From Novosphingobium sp. ZN18A2 (GTDB lineage Bacteria; Pseudomonadota; Alphaproteobacteria; Sphingomonadales; Sphingomonadaceae), in contig NZ_CP136651.1 in NCBI RefSeq assembly GCF_036784765.1, forward strand, positions 1,674,001-1,738,000: 64,000 nucleotides of DNA, read 5' to 3'. Shown here piece by piece: positions 43,065-51,399 of this stretch. Each line of letters opens with the position of its first letter. Position 1 is the first letter of the stretch. Below the pieces are notes generated by a model. The model saw nothing but the letters and a program-made list of their open reading frames with translations. It was not told the DNA's origin and did not search any database. A program made the position numbers and the translations under genes.

Positions 43065-43945
43065 AAAACATCCTCTCCTTCCTCGGTCGCAGCGCGGCCA
43101 CGATCGTCATTGTCATCGCGGCGGCGCTGGTCGCGATCTGGCTCTGGAACCATTATGAGCGGAGCCCGTGGACACGCGACGGCCGGTTGCGCGCCGATGT
43201 CGTCAGGGTGACGCCCGATATCGGCGGGCTGGTTACGGAAGTGGACGTTCACGACAACCAGGCCGTTCATGCGGGCGACCTGCTGTTCGTTATCGACAAG
43301 CCGCGCTATTCGCTGGCCGTGCGCCAGGCGCAGGCTACCGTGTCGAGCGCGGCGGCCACGCTGGCGCAGGCCCGGCGGGAATCGCACCGCGACCTTGCGC
43401 TGGGCGATCTTGTCGCCACAGAGGCGCACGAACAGAACGTCGCGAAAGTGGCAACGGCAGAGGCCGCGCTGTCCGAGGCTCAGGCGGCGCTGGCCAGCGC
43501 AAGGCTCAACCTCGCGCGGACTCAGGTGAAGGCATCGGTGAACGGCACCGTCACCAACCTGGACCTGCATCCGGGCGATTACGTGGGGGCGGGCCAGCAG
43601 GCGATGGCCTTGCTCGACCGGGACAGCATCCGCGTCGAAGGCTATTTCGAGGAAACAAAGCTGCCGATGATCCATGTGGGAGAGCCGGTTACGGTGCACC
43701 TGATGGGGGAATCCCGCCCGCTTGAAGGACGGGTGGAAAGCATCTCGGCCGGGATTAACGATACCACGCGCAGCAATTCCGGCAACTTGCTGCCCAATGT
43801 CGATCCCACGTTCAGCTGGGTGCGGCTTGCCCAGCGCATTCCGGTGCGGGTGAAGCTGACCAGCGTGCCCAAGGGTGTGCGCCTGATCGCGGGCCGGACC
43901 GCAACCGTCACGATAGAGCATGACAGTGAAAAGCGGGACCAATGA
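43061..43945 (+). CDS. HlyD-family membrane-fusion adaptor (AaeA-like)
   Basis: A 294-aa adaptor. An N-terminal membrane anchor (IVIVIAAALVAIWLWNHYE) precedes the paired lipoyl halves (DIGGLVTEVDVHDNQAVHAGDLLFVID and VKASVNGTVTNLDLHPGDYVGAGQ, each cited for pattern only), an alpha hairpin rich in Ala/Gln and a C-terminal beta domain. It bridges the FUSC pump and the outer-membrane channel encoded next. Coupled to both neighbours by ATGA overlaps. Confidence 0.93.
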   Translation: MKNILSFLGRSAATIVIVIAAALVAIWLWNHYERSPWTRDGRLRADVVRVTPDIGGLVTEVDVHDNQAVHAGDLLFVIDKPRYSLAVRQAQATVSSAAATLAQARRESHRDLALGDLVATEAHEQNVAKVATAEAALSEAQAALASARLNLARTQVKASVNGTVTNLDLHPGDYVGAGQQAMALLDRDSIRVEGYFEETKLPMIHVGEPVTVHLMGESRPLEGRVESISAGINDTTRSNSGNLLPNVDPTFSWVRLAQRIPVRVKLTSVPKGVRLIAGRTATVTIEHDSEKRDQ

Positions 43946-45348
43946 TCGTGCGCGGTAAATTGCTGGCTTGCGGCCTTTTCCTGTTGCTTGCGGGATGCGC
44001 AACGGCGGGTCCGGATTATCGTCCGCCTGCCAACGGGGTTTCGACCGCGCCCGCCGCGACGGGAACCTTCGCATCGGCCGACGGGCCGGATTTCGCGCAG
44101 GCGCCGTTGCCCGATCGCTGGTGGAAACTTTACGACGATCCTAGGCTGGACTCGCTGGTGGAACAGGCACTTGCGGCCAACGCCGACTTGCGCGTGGCGG
44201 ACGCTAACTTGCGCCGCGCCGATGCCGTGGTGCGCGAAACGGCGGCGGGGCGGGATATCGCGACCAGCGTCACCGGCGGGGCAAGCCTCGCAAGACCATC
44301 GGGAACGGGCGCGGACCTGCCGGGAACCGTTTCCTATGACCTGGGGCTTGGCGCCAGCTATTCGCTTGATCTGCACGGCAAGATCAGGCGTGCCATCGAA
44401 GCGAGCATGGCGGACCGCGAAGCGGTGGCCGCCGCGCGCGACGCAGTGCGGGTGAACGTGGCCGCCGCCACGGCCAAGGCTTATGCAGACACCTGCGCCG
44501 CGAATTACCGGCTTTCCGTCCTGCAAAAGGTGGTGAAGCTCCAGCAAGAGACGCTGGACGCAACGCAGCGATTGCAGCGTGCGGGAAGAGGTACCGCTTT
44601 CGATGTCAGCCGGGCACAGGCAGCGGTCGATACAAGCAGGGCTTCGCTGCCGGGCCTTGTCGCAAAGCGCAAGGCGGCGCTTTACCTGCTGGGCGCTCTG
44701 CTCGGCCGCGCGCCCGCTGACTATCCGAAGGCGGTGGAAAGCTGTGCGACGCTGCCCGACCTTTCCCGCCCGATGCCGGTGGGCGATGGCGCCGGGCTGA
44801 TCCGTCGGCGTCCCGATATACGCGAGGCAGAGCGCACGATCGCCGCCGATACCGCTCGCATCGGAGTAGAGACGGCGGATCTTTACCCGCAAATCAGCTT
44901 CGGCGGTTCGGTCGGGCTTTCCGGCCCGCTGGGCGATGCGGGCAGCCCTTCGTCATTCGGGTTCAGCCTGGGGCCGCTGCTGAGCTGGAGTTTCCCCAAC
45001 CGGCCGGTCGTCCGCGCGCGCATCGACGAAGCCGGAGCGCAAGTGGATGCCGATCTGGCGAAGTTCAACAGCACCGTTATCGAAGCCCTGCGCCAGACCG
45101 AAACCGCGCTGGAAACCTATGCGCGCGATCGCGAGACTGCGGCCGACCTGGCAAAAGCACGCGACAGCGCGGCCCTTTCGGCTTCGCAGGCGGGCAAGCT
45201 GTTCCGGTTCGGGCGCGGCGATTTCCTGTCGCTGCTGGATGCGCAGCGGTCACTGGCCAACGCACAGGCGAGCTATGCCGCCGCGCAGGCAACCGTTGCC
45301 GATGACCAGATCGCCGTGTTCATGGCGCTGGGTGGCGGCTGGCAATAG
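43942..45348 (+). CDS. NodT-family outer-membrane efflux lipoprotein
   Basis: A 468-aa TolC-like channel subunit. The lipobox LLAGC puts the acylated Cys at about residue 19 (LLACGLFLLLAGCATAGPDY). Two repeats of the OEP domain follow, with RRADAVVRETAAGR and LLDAQRSLANAQASYAAAQ at the coiled helices. It completes a tripartite pump with the preceding FUSC/DUF1656/HlyD proteins. Its stop is four bases from the convergent gene. Confidence 0.93.
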   Translation: MIVRGKLLACGLFLLLAGCATAGPDYRPPANGVSTAPAATGTFASADGPDFAQAPLPDRWWKLYDDPRLDSLVEQALAANADLRVADANLRRADAVVRETAAGRDIATSVTGGASLARPSGTGADLPGTVSYDLGLGASYSLDLHGKIRRAIEASMADREAVAAARDAVRVNVAAATAKAYADTCAANYRLSVLQKVVKLQQETLDATQRLQRAGRGTAFDVSRAQAAVDTSRASLPGLVAKRKAALYLLGALLGRAPADYPKAVESCATLPDLSRPMPVGDGAGLIRRRPDIREAERTIAADTARIGVETADLYPQISFGGSVGLSGPLGDAGSPSSFGFSLGPLLSWSFPNRPVVRARIDEAGAQVDADLAKFNSTVIEALRQTETALETYARDRETAADLAKARDSAALSASQAGKLFRFGRGDFLSLLDAQRSLANAQASYAAAQATVADDQIAVFMALGGGWQ

Positions 45349-45352
45349 GGCT

Positions 45353-46855
45353 TTAGCGGCGGAAGAGCTTGCGCCGCAGCCGGTAAAGGTAGGCGGAAAT
45401 CTTCTCGCCCAGGGTCTGCGAATAGTCGGGTTGCGCCATTTCCACGCGGGCGCGCAAACTGTGGCGGACCGGCTCTGCTGCCGGTTGCTCGTCCGGTTCC
45501 GGTTCCTGCCAGGATTGCTGGCCTTCGCCTGCATCCGATGCCGAGATCGCTTCGGGCGCCTCGTGCACTTCGGGCGGGTCGGAAATGTCCGATTGTGGCC
45601 ACGCCTGCGGTTCCGCCGAAACGGGGGCCGGGTCGCCGGGCAGGCCATCATCGCCGCCGGTCAGTGGGGTGTCGCGCGGCTCCGCGTCCGGCGCCGGGGG
45701 AATGTCCGCAAACGAAGGCTGTGGCAAGGGCGGTGCGTTGTTGAATGGGGCCGGGTCGAAAGACGCGGGATCGACAGGAGCCGGGTTATCGAACGCAACA
45801 GGTGGCTCGCCGCTGTCGGCAAGCGTATCGCGGCTGAGCGGAACGCCTGGGAACGCGGCTTCACCCATTGCCGGGGCGGAAACGCCTTCCAGAACGCCGT
45901 GCTGGACAGAGGCGCTATCGACATCCAGGCGCTGGGCAGAGGCCATTTCGGTGAACCGGGCCGCCTCGCGCGCGTCTTCCTCGTCCAGAACGATAACCGG
46001 CTTCTTGGTTCCCTTGCGTGAGACGAGATCGAGCATGCTGGCTTCGCCCGCAAGCACCTCGACCATTTCCGCGTTTTCACCACCGGTCGCGCCGTCCAGT
46101 TCGTTAGGCCACACGTCGGCGGGAATTTCCTCGGCTTGCGGATCTGGCTTGTATTCGTCGCTTCCCGAAACGGGTGCGTCGAAGAACGGATAGACGCCGT
46201 CGCAGGCAGCGATGACGCACAGCGGCCGTGGCAGGCCCTTTGCGTGGACCGTATCGCGCAGGGCCTTGTGGATGATCGCCGCGATATAGCAGGCGCCGAT
46301 CGTTCCCGCGCGGATTTCCTCTTCGTTCGGGGCGACCTCGTTGAACAGGCGGTCTTCCAGTTCGATGATCGGGCCATAGACATCGTCCAGTCCCTTGATC
46401 GAAAGCGTGACGTCCGTTGCCTGGTAATCGCCCTGCCATTCGAAACCGTCGCGCGAATATCCATCCAGCAGTTCCTCGCGCGTGGCTTCGGAAAACGGAT
46501 AGGCGGAATCGCTGAAATAGAATGTCTTGATGAACGGGGCGAGCCTTCCGTTCGAAGGGCCGGGACCGCCCAGGTCGCGCGCATCGGCCAGCGCAACGCC
46601 AATGGCGGAAATCGGATGGCTGGGCCGGTCATGGTCGCGCACGCGATCGGCAAGCCGGTTCCACCCCGCAAACTCCACGTCGGCAGGGGTAACCTCAAGG
46701 AAGCGCGCGGGAAGAATTCCGCCGGCGCCAGCATAGGGCGCAAGCAACGCGCGCAGCTTTTCGATGGCCTCATCGATCCGGCCCTGACGGAGCATATCTT
46801 CGATGAGATACCGAAAATCCTGCTCGTCCTTGCCGTCGATGGTGATGCTGTCCAC
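45353..46855 (-). CDS. Unrecognised 500-aa protein, acidic Pro-rich C-terminal half and basic tail
   Basis: I cannot name a family. Residues 1-45 (DEQDFRYLIEDMLRQGRIDEAIEKLRALL) look like a helical hairpin of TPR type. A globular region with EFAGWNRLADRVRDHDRPSH, VYGPIIELEDRLFNEV and ACYIAAIIHKALRDTV runs to about 235. Residues 260-465 are acidic, Pro/Ala-rich and probably disordered. The tail is basic, with YLYRLRRKLFRR. There is no signal or membrane segment. GTG at 46855 is preferred for its GGAGG site; TTG at 46882 is an alternative. It is convergent with the efflux operon and single-gene. Cytoplasmic, function unknown. Confidence 0.75.
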   Translation of the reverse strand: MDSITIDGKDEQDFRYLIEDMLRQGRIDEAIEKLRALLAPYAGAGGILPARFLEVTPADVEFAGWNRLADRVRDHDRPSHPISAIGVALADARDLGGPGPSNGRLAPFIKTFYFSDSAYPFSEATREELLDGYSRDGFEWQGDYQATDVTLSIKGLDDVYGPIIELEDRLFNEVAPNEEEIRAGTIGACYIAAIIHKALRDTVHAKGLPRPLCVIAACDGVYPFFDAPVSGSDEYKPDPQAEEIPADVWPNELDGATGGENAEMVEVLAGEASMLDLVSRKGTKKPVIVLDEEDAREAARFTEMASAQRLDVDSASVQHGVLEGVSAPAMGEAAFPGVPLSRDTLADSGEPPVAFDNPAPVDPASFDPAPFNNAPPLPQPSFADIPPAPDAEPRDTPLTGGDDGLPGDPAPVSAEPQAWPQSDISDPPEVHEAPEAISASDAGEGQQSWQEPEPDEQPAAEPVRHSLRARVEMAQPDYSQTLGEKISAYLYRLRRKLFRR

Positions 46856-47092
46856 GCGATACCCTCCGACAATCGTGGTCAACGGAGACTAGCCTCGAAT
46901 GGTTTATCAGCCGTTAGCGCGCCGGGTTAAACAATTGCGGCGCATGGCGGCACCTGGCGGGGGAGTCTTCTCCTGCGGGTGGGAGTGTCTGCCGGTCGTT
47001 TGCGATTGCCGGCAAATGGGGATCGCCTGCCGTAAATTTTCGGGTATGGTCACGCGCAAAGCGCGGCAGAATGATGCGAAGGGGAGGCACGA

Positions 47093-48643
47093 ATGAACGG
47101 CGCGGAAGCGTTTATCGGCACGTTGAAGGCAAGCGGAGTGGAGGTGTGCTTCGCCAACCCCGGCACGTCTGAAATGCAGCTTGTCGGCGCGATCGACAAA
47201 CAGGACGGAATGCGCGCGATCCTGGGGTTGTTCGAAGGCGTGGTCACCGGTGCAGCCGATGGATACGGCCGCATGGCGGACAAACCGGCAGTTACCCTGC
47301 TTCACCTTGGGCCGGGGCTGGGCAACGGGCTTGCCAACCTTCACAACGCGCGTCGTGCCGCATCGCCGGTCATCAACATGGTCGGCGACCACGCCACCTA
47401 TCACCTGCACTATGACGCGCCGCTGACATCCGACGCGGCCGGCGTGGCCCGCCCGATGTCCGACTGGGTGCGCGTTTCGAAGTCCGAGCGCGACCTTGCG
47501 CAGGCGGGCGCGGAAGCGTTCCGGGTGGCGCAGACCTATCCGGGCAAGATTGCCACGGTCGTCGTCCCGGCGGACCACGCCTGGACCGAAGGTTCCGCAA
47601 CCGTCGCCGCGCCATTGGCTGCCGATGCGCCGAAAGCGCCTGCCGCCGCGATTGAAGCGGCGGCCGAGGCATTGCGCAACGCGGACGGTCCGAAGGCGCT
47701 TTTCCTGGGCGGCCGCGCCCTGCGCGAAGATGCGCTTCTACAGGCGGGGCGTATCGCCGCCGCAACCGGCGCGCGGATCATCTGCGAAACCTTTGCCGCC
47801 CGTCTCCAGCGCGGGGCGGGGCGCGTGCCGGTGGAACGGCTTCCCTATTTTGGTGAGCAGGCGCAGGAATTCCTTGCCGGGCTTGAGACCATCGTTTTCT
47901 GCGGATGCGAACCGCCCGTTTCCTTCTTCGCCTATCCCGGAAAGCCAAGCTGGCTTTCGCCGGAGGGGGCGACGCTGGTGCGGCTCGCATCGCTGAGGGA
48001 AAATGCGCTTGATGCGCTGACAGGGCTGGCCGCCGCGCTGGATGCCCCGGCCGAGCCGGCAAAGGTGCAGCCGGTGGCAAGTTTCCCGGCGAACGATGAA
48101 GACAAGCTCTCGCCCGCCGGGGTTGGCTCGCTGCTTGGCGGCATGATCCCCGAAGATGCGATTGTTTCCGATGAGGGCGCAACGGCGGGTCTGGCGATCT
48201 TCGGCATGACGGCGGGTGCCAAGCGGCACGACTGGCTGATGCTGACCGGCGGTGCGATCGGGCAGGGGCTTCCTCTGGCCGTCGGCGCGGCGGTTGCCTG
48301 TCCCGATCGCAAGGTGCTGGCGCTTCAGGCGGACGGCGGGGGGATGTATACGCCCCAGGCGCTGTGGACCATGGCGCGCGAAAAGCTGGATGTGACCACG
48401 GTGATCCTCAACAACGGGTCGTATGCCATCCTCAACATCGAACTGATGCGCGTCGGCGTGCAGAACCCGGGACCGAAGGCGCTTTCGATGCTGGACCTTC
48501 GCAATCCTGCGCTTGACTGGTGCGCCATCTCCGAAGGGATGGGCGTGCCTGCCGTGCGCGCGACGACGGTGGGCGAATTCCGCAAGGCGCTGGCCGATGC
48601 GTTGGCCCACAGGGGGCCGCGCCTGATCGAAGCCATGATCTGA
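47093..48643 (+). CDS. Thiamine-diphosphate enzyme of the acetolactate synthase/benzoylformate decarboxylase group
   Basis: A 516-aa three-domain ThDP enzyme. Pyr domain: FANPGTSEMQLV near residues 20-31, the ThDP-activating Glu in GLFEGVVTGAADGYGRM near 48, and the active-site His in LLHLGPGLGNG near 68. PP domain: QADGGGMYTPQALWTMA then ILNNGSY (the GDG-N metal motif, with ADGG in place of GDG). Benzoylformate decarboxylase's second His is not visible. It is annotated acetolactate-synthase-like by length, but the coupled FMN 2-hydroxyacid dehydrogenase suggests decarboxylation of a 2-oxo acid (inference). The next gene begins at TGATG. Confidence 0.87.
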   Translation: MNGAEAFIGTLKASGVEVCFANPGTSEMQLVGAIDKQDGMRAILGLFEGVVTGAADGYGRMADKPAVTLLHLGPGLGNGLANLHNARRAASPVINMVGDHATYHLHYDAPLTSDAAGVARPMSDWVRVSKSERDLAQAGAEAFRVAQTYPGKIATVVVPADHAWTEGSATVAAPLAADAPKAPAAAIEAAAEALRNADGPKALFLGGRALREDALLQAGRIAAATGARIICETFAARLQRGAGRVPVERLPYFGEQAQEFLAGLETIVFCGCEPPVSFFAYPGKPSWLSPEGATLVRLASLRENALDALTGLAAALDAPAEPAKVQPVASFPANDEDKLSPAGVGSLLGGMIPEDAIVSDEGATAGLAIFGMTAGAKRHDWLMLTGGAIGQGLPLAVGAAVACPDRKVLALQADGGGMYTPQALWTMAREKLDVTTVILNNGSYAILNIELMRVGVQNPGPKALSMLDLRNPALDWCAISEGMGVPAVRATTVGEFRKALADALAHRGPRLIEAMI

Positions 48644-49809
48644 TGGGGCGGTCGCTCAACCTTTTGCCGGCGACGTTTTCGGACTTCCGGCGAATGGCGG
48701 AGCGGCGCCTGCCGCGCTTCCTGTTCGATTATATAGACGGGGGATCGGGCGCAGAAGTTACTCTGGCGCGCAATACGGCAGACTGGGAAGCGGTGAAGCT
48801 GAACCAGAAGGTGTTGCGCGACGCTTCGAACCTGGACACCTCGGTGGATCTGTTCGGCAGGGAACTGGACTTGCCGATGGTGCTTGCCCCCATCGGCATG
48901 GGCGGGATGACGCGCCGTCGGGGCGAAGTCCAGGCGAAGCGCGCGGCGGACGCGGCCGGAATACCGTTCTGCCTGTCCACCGTGGGGATCTGCCCGATGG
49001 ACGAGGTTGCCCGCGTGTCCGACAAGCCGTTCTGGTTCCAGCTTTACATGCTGAAGGACCGCGGGATCGTGCAGGAGATACTCGATCGGGCGCGCGAAGG
49101 CGGGGTGGAAACGCTGGTCTTCACGATCGACCTTGCCGTTCTGGGAACGCGGTATCGCGATATCCGCAACGGGATGATGGGGGGACTTGGCCCGTGGGGC
49201 CGGTTCCGCAGCGGGCCGGTCGATTTCATGCTTCATCCGCGCTGGGCATGGGATGTCGGCGTGATGGGCAGGCCGCATGGCTTCGGCAACCTTGCCCGTT
49301 ATGTGAAGCAATCGAACAACCCGCGTGACTACCTTCACTGGACAGGCTCGCAATTCGATCCTTCGGTTACGTGGAAGGACATCGAATGGCTGCGCAAGAT
49401 GTGGCCGGGCAACCTGGTGCTGAAAGGCATCCTCGATGTCGACGACGCGCGCCGGGCGATCGGTGCCGGTGCCGATGGAATGGTCGTTTCCAACCACGGT
49501 GGCCGCCAGCTTGACGGCGTCGCCTCGACCGCCGCGATGCTTCCGCGTATTGCCGATGCGGTGGGCGGCGAAACGACGCTGATCGTCGATGGCGGCGTGC
49601 GTACCGGGCAGGATCTTGTTCGCGCGCTGGCATTGGGCGCCAGGGCCGCGATGATCGGCCGTCCTTGGGTACTTTCCATCGCGGCGCAGGGCGAAGCGGG
49701 CCTGACACGCTATCTGGCCCTGATGAAGCAGGACATGCGGATCGCGCTGGGGCTGACCGGAATGCCGCGTGCGCGTGACGTTGGGCGCGACGCATTGCTT
49801 CACGAATGA
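48643..49809 (+). CDS. FMN-dependent alpha-hydroxy-acid dehydrogenase (LldD/mandelate dehydrogenase family)
   Basis: A 388-aa TIM-barrel flavoenzyme. LVLKGILDVDDARRAIGAGADG near residue 263, SNHGGRQLDG near 285 (catalytic His and Arg) and IVDGGVRTGQDLVRALALGA near 315 are the family signatures. MdlB and LldD are 380-396 aa, so length is normal. It oxidises an L-2-hydroxy acid to the 2-oxo acid, probably passing electrons to the membrane chain. The start ATG overlaps the ThDP enzyme stop by one base (TGATG); together they may convert a 2-hydroxy acid to an aldehyde, as mandelate is converted in pseudomonads. Confidence 0.92.
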   Translation: MGRSLNLLPATFSDFRRMAERRLPRFLFDYIDGGSGAEVTLARNTADWEAVKLNQKVLRDASNLDTSVDLFGRELDLPMVLAPIGMGGMTRRRGEVQAKRAADAAGIPFCLSTVGICPMDEVARVSDKPFWFQLYMLKDRGIVQEILDRAREGGVETLVFTIDLAVLGTRYRDIRNGMMGGLGPWGRFRSGPVDFMLHPRWAWDVGVMGRPHGFGNLARYVKQSNNPRDYLHWTGSQFDPSVTWKDIEWLRKMWPGNLVLKGILDVDDARRAIGAGADGMVVSNHGGRQLDGVASTAAMLPRIADAVGGETTLIVDGGVRTGQDLVRALALGARAAMIGRPWVLSIAAQGEAGLTRYLALMKQDMRIALGLTGMPRARDVGRDALLHE

Positions 49810-49883
49810 TCCGTATCGGGCGCATCGACGGGGTGATTTAACCGGCTTGACTATAGTAAGCATGGTTTATATCCGCGCAGGTT

Positions 49884-50330
49884 GTGCGCAACAATATAGC
49901 CTTTCTATCGACCGACGTCGGCCGGCTGCTTCGCAAGCGGTTCGATGCGGTTGCGCGTAATTTCGGGGTAACCGGGCCGCAATGGCGCGTGCTCGTCCAT
50001 CTCGACCGGACGCCCGGCATAAACCAGGGCACGCTGGCCGACCGGCTCGAGGTTGAGGCGATCACGGTCGGACGGATGATCGACCGGCTTGAAAAGGCCG
50101 GCATGGTGGAACGCCGGCCCGATCCGACAGATCGCCGCGCCTGGCGGCTCTACCTTTGCGAAGAGGCACAGCCCCTGCTCGGGCAATTGCGCGATTGTGC
50201 CGAAGAGGTGATGCGCGACGCGCTCACCGGATTTGACGACGCCGAACACGAGAAACTGCTGGAAATGCTTGAACGCGTGCGCTCCAATCTTTGTGAGCAG
50301 ATTGTCGAAACGCAGGTGGCCCATGGCTGA
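49884..50330 (+). CDS. MarR-family regulator of the EmrAB pump operon
   Basis: A 148-aa MarR protein: GINQGTLADRLEVEAITVGRMIDRLEKAG is the recognition unit and RRPDPTDRRAWRLYL the wing. GTG start at 49884 with a GCAGG site. Just upstream, 49852-49871 (TATAGTAAGCATGGTTTATA) is an AT-rich, imperfect palindrome that may be its operator. It overlaps the EmrA-like gene by eight bases, like E. coli emrR-emrAB. Confidence 0.9.
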   Translation: MRNNIAFLSTDVGRLLRKRFDAVARNFGVTGPQWRVLVHLDRTPGINQGTLADRLEVEAITVGRMIDRLEKAGMVERRPDPTDRRAWRLYLCEEAQPLLGQLRDCAEEVMRDALTGFDDAEHEKLLEMLERVRSNLCEQIVETQVAHG

Positions 50331-51399
50331 GGCCGATCCGTTCAACGCCGAGGAAGGCGCTGTGGCGGACGCGAAGGCGCCATCGCAGATCCATCGCAAG
50401 CACCAGGGCCGCGCCCGGATGGTGGTGATGCTGCTTGTGCCGTTGCTTATTGTCGGCGGCGTGGCGTGGTGGTGGTTCGGAAGTACCGGCACCGAATCCA
50501 CCGATAACGCCTATGTGAAGGGGGATATCGTCTCCGTCGCGGGCGAAGTGACCGGCAAGATCGTTTCGGTGAACGTCACCGAAAACCAGATGGTGAAAAA
50601 GGGTGACGTGCTTTTCACGATCGATCCCGATCCCTATCGCGTGGCGATCAATCAGGCCGATGCCCAGATTGCGCAGGCACAGGCCCGGATTACCGCGCTT
50701 CGGGCCGATGTCGGCGCCAACGCCGCAGACCTGGCCGGTGCGCGCAACGATCTTGCATTGGCCCAGGCGAATTACAGGCGCGAGAAGGAATTGATGGAGC
50801 GCGGCTTCAACACGCGCGCAAGGATGGACGCCGCCGAACACGCGGTTGCCGCGGCGCGGGACCATATCGCCTCTATCCAGGCAGACGTCGCCAAGGCACA
50901 GGCGCAACTGGCCACCGGCGCGCAAGTGCCCGGCGTCAATCCCGAAGTCGCCGCCGCGCGCGCTGCCCGTTCGAAAGCGGAACTGGACCTGTCGCGCACG
51001 GTGGTTCGCGCCCCGGCAAGCGGTCGCGTCAGCCAGACGGGCAAGGTGCTGGTCGGATCGATGGTTTTTCCCGGCGTGCCGATGGTTTCCATCATGAAGT
51101 CCGGTAGCGCGCGGGTCGATGCCAATTTCAAGGAAACACAGCTCGATCGCATGAAGCCGGGCCAGAAGGCCGAAGTCAGGTTCGATGCCTATCCGGGAAT
51201 GAAGCTTTCCGGACACGTGGAAAGCATCGGTATCGGCACGGGTTCAGAGTTTTCGGTGCTTCCGGCGCAGAATGCGACCGGGAACTGGGTGAAGATCACC
51301 CAGCGTGTGCCGGTGCGCATCGCAATCGACGAAAAGCCCGAACATCCCCTGATCGCCGGGCTCAGCGCGGAAGTCTCCGTCGATGTCGGCAAGGACTGA
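50323..51399 (+). CDS. emrA: EmrA-like membrane-fusion adaptor
   Basis: A 358-aa HlyD-family protein. The membrane helix is near residues 38-56 (MVVMLLVPLLIVGGVAWWWFG). It is followed by the lipoyl half STDNAYVKGDIVSVAGEV typical of EmrA, a long Ala/Gln-rich alpha hairpin (about 110-200) and the second lipoyl half TVVRAPASGRVSQTGKV. It links the EmrB-like pump to an outer-membrane channel. Overlaps the MarR gene by 8 bases and emrB by 17. Confidence 0.92.
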   Translation: MAEADPFNAEEGAVADAKAPSQIHRKHQGRARMVVMLLVPLLIVGGVAWWWFGSTGTESTDNAYVKGDIVSVAGEVTGKIVSVNVTENQMVKKGDVLFTIDPDPYRVAINQADAQIAQAQARITALRADVGANAADLAGARNDLALAQANYRREKELMERGFNTRARMDAAEHAVAAARDHIASIQADVAKAQAQLATGAQVPGVNPEVAAARAARSKAELDLSRTVVRAPASGRVSQTGKVLVGSMVFPGVPMVSIMKSGSARVDANFKETQLDRMKPGQKAEVRFDAYPGMKLSGHVESIGIGTGSEFSVLPAQNATGNWVKITQRVPVRIAIDEKPEHPLIAGLSAEVSVDVGKD

